A model generated the notes under the pieces. That model was given only the letters and a program-made list of their open reading frames with translations, was not told where the DNA came from and did no database searches. Of a DNA stretch of 64,000 nt, positions 62,801-64,000 are shown piece by piece; position 1 is the first letter of the stretch; every line of letters begins with the position of its first letter. The position numbers and the translations under genes were made by a program. Source of the DNA: Eunapius fragilis (lineage: Eukaryota > Porifera > Demospongiae > Spongillida > Spongillidae); the NCBI GenBank assembly GCA_963681505.1, contig OY811992.1, positions 434,001-498,000 on the forward strand. The letters run 5' to 3'.

Positions 62801-64000
62801 TCCTGCAGGAGTCATGCAAATATATAGTTGACTCCTGCAGGAGTATTACATATTGACATACTTGACTCCTGCAGGACTCATACATTCTGATACACTTGAC
62901 TCCTGCAGGAGTCATGCATGGAGATACTTGACTCTTGCAGGAGTCATACATATAGACATATTTGACTTTTGCAGGAGTCATACATTGAAATACTTGACTC
63001 CACCGGGAGTCATACATTGAAATACTTGACTCCTAAAGGAGTCATTGATACTGATATACTTGACTCCTGCATGTGTCATGTATGGAGATCCTTGACTCCT
63101 GCAAGAGTCATACATAACATATTCTTGACTCCTGCAGGAGTCATTCATTGAAATACTTCACTCCTGCAGGAGTCATATATTGAAATACGTGACTCTTGCA
63201 GGAGTCATTCATAGTGACATATTTGACTCCTGCAGGAGTCATACATGAAGATTGCTCACTCCTGCAGGAGTCATACATATTGACATATGACTCCTGTAGT
63301 AGTCATTGATACTGACATACTTGACACCTTCAGGAGTCATACATGGAGATACTTGACTCCTGCAGGAGTCATACATATTGAAATACTTGACTCCTGCAGG
63401 AGTCATACATTGAAATACTTGACTCCTGCAGGAGTCAGACATATTGACATATTGGACTCCTGCAGGAGTCATAATTGAAATAATCGACTCCTGCAGGAGA
63501 TATACATTGAAATACTTGAGTGACATACTTGACTCCTGCAGGAGTCATACATACTGACATACTTGACTCCTGCAGGAGTCATGCTTGGAGAAACTTGACT
63601 CCTGCAGGAGTCCTTCATTGAAATATTTTACTCCTGCAGGAGTCATGCATACTGACAAACTTGACTCTTGTGGGAGTCATACATTGAAATACTTGACTCC
63701 TGCATGAGTCATTCATAGTGACATATTTGACTCCTGCAGCAGTCATCCAATCTGACATACTTGACTCCTGCAGGAGTCAGACATATTGACATACTTGACT
63801 CCTGCAGGAGTCATAATTGAAATACTTGACTCCTGCAGGAGTCAGACATATTGACATACTGGACTCCTGCAGGAGACATAATTGAAATAATCGACTCCTG
63901 CTGGAGATATACATTGAAATACTTGAGTGACATACTTGACTCCTGCACGAGTCATACATGAAGATTGCTCACTCCTGCAGGAGTCATACATATTGACATA
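59829..64000. repeat. Minisatellite D, block 3 (runs off the window)
   Basis: Array D resumes in the middle of the unit that was cut at 54742. From 59833 it follows the order seen from 52177 (offset 7,656 bp, changing to 7,756 near 60.7-60.9 kb). Between about 60.9 and 62.4 kb it also matches 44.1-45.6 kb (offset 16,797 bp), so the same linker order occurs on both sides of the transposons. The array is still continuing at base 64000. Confidence 0.94.

Noticed and set aside
36515..64000. Palindromes of array D as transcription terminators or operators
   Set aside because: There is no T-tract, no adjacent genes, and hundreds of tandem copies; they are satellite units.

Overview
The window is eukaryotic, most likely metazoan. 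The evidence is GT-AG introns in phase, two Ty3/gypsy LTR retrotransposons primed by a tRNA-Leu-like primer, CpG-transition decay, NRF1-like GCGCATGCGC sites in LTRs and in a transposon promoter, and no operon-like gene packing. I cannot name the species. Roughly three quarters of the window is tandem repeat. Nearly all the rest is three transposable elements that landed inside the repeats. I found no ordinary host gene.

Layout: (1) 1-7538 and 12517-30740 hold satellite A, with monomers of 185, 207 or 208 bp arranged in several nested higher-order repeats. (2) 7539-12516 is Ty3/gypsy element 1 (113-bp identical LTRs, 4-bp TTAG target duplication, damaged gag and reverse transcriptase). (3) 30741-36514 is a composite of a GGTAGT/GGGATT microsatellite (B) and a roughly 62-bp minisatellite (C). 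It forms a mirror-like inverted repeat about a TG tract at 33329-33341, and a second strand switch lies near 36261. (4) 36515-46409, 51397-54742 and 59829-64000 hold minisatellite D, whose 32-34-bp units each carry an 18-20-bp perfect palindrome. (5) 46410-51396 is Ty3/gypsy element 2 (128-bp LTRs differing at five sites, GACA target duplication, gag-pol open except for one CGA-to-TGA stop). (6) 54743-59828 is a 5,086-bp DNA transposon-like element with 30-bp terminal inverted repeats and a TCCT target duplication. Its uninterrupted paralogous site is present in this window at 52173-52176.

The DNA transposon-like element is the best candidate for something undescribed. It has a five-exon leftward gene encoding 318 aa that I do not recognise, a rightward coding region ending in a 128-codon exon, a GC-rich NRF1/CCAAT-type region between them, and repeated palindromic motifs near both ends. 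I see no transposase family I can name.

History read from the sequence: the D array was amplified in 2-2.6-kb blocks, and element 2 and the DNA element then landed in particular copies, leaving empty paralogous copies. Element 1 has identical LTRs and so looks youngest, yet its proteins are broken, which suggests mobilisation in trans, very recent decay, or assembly error.
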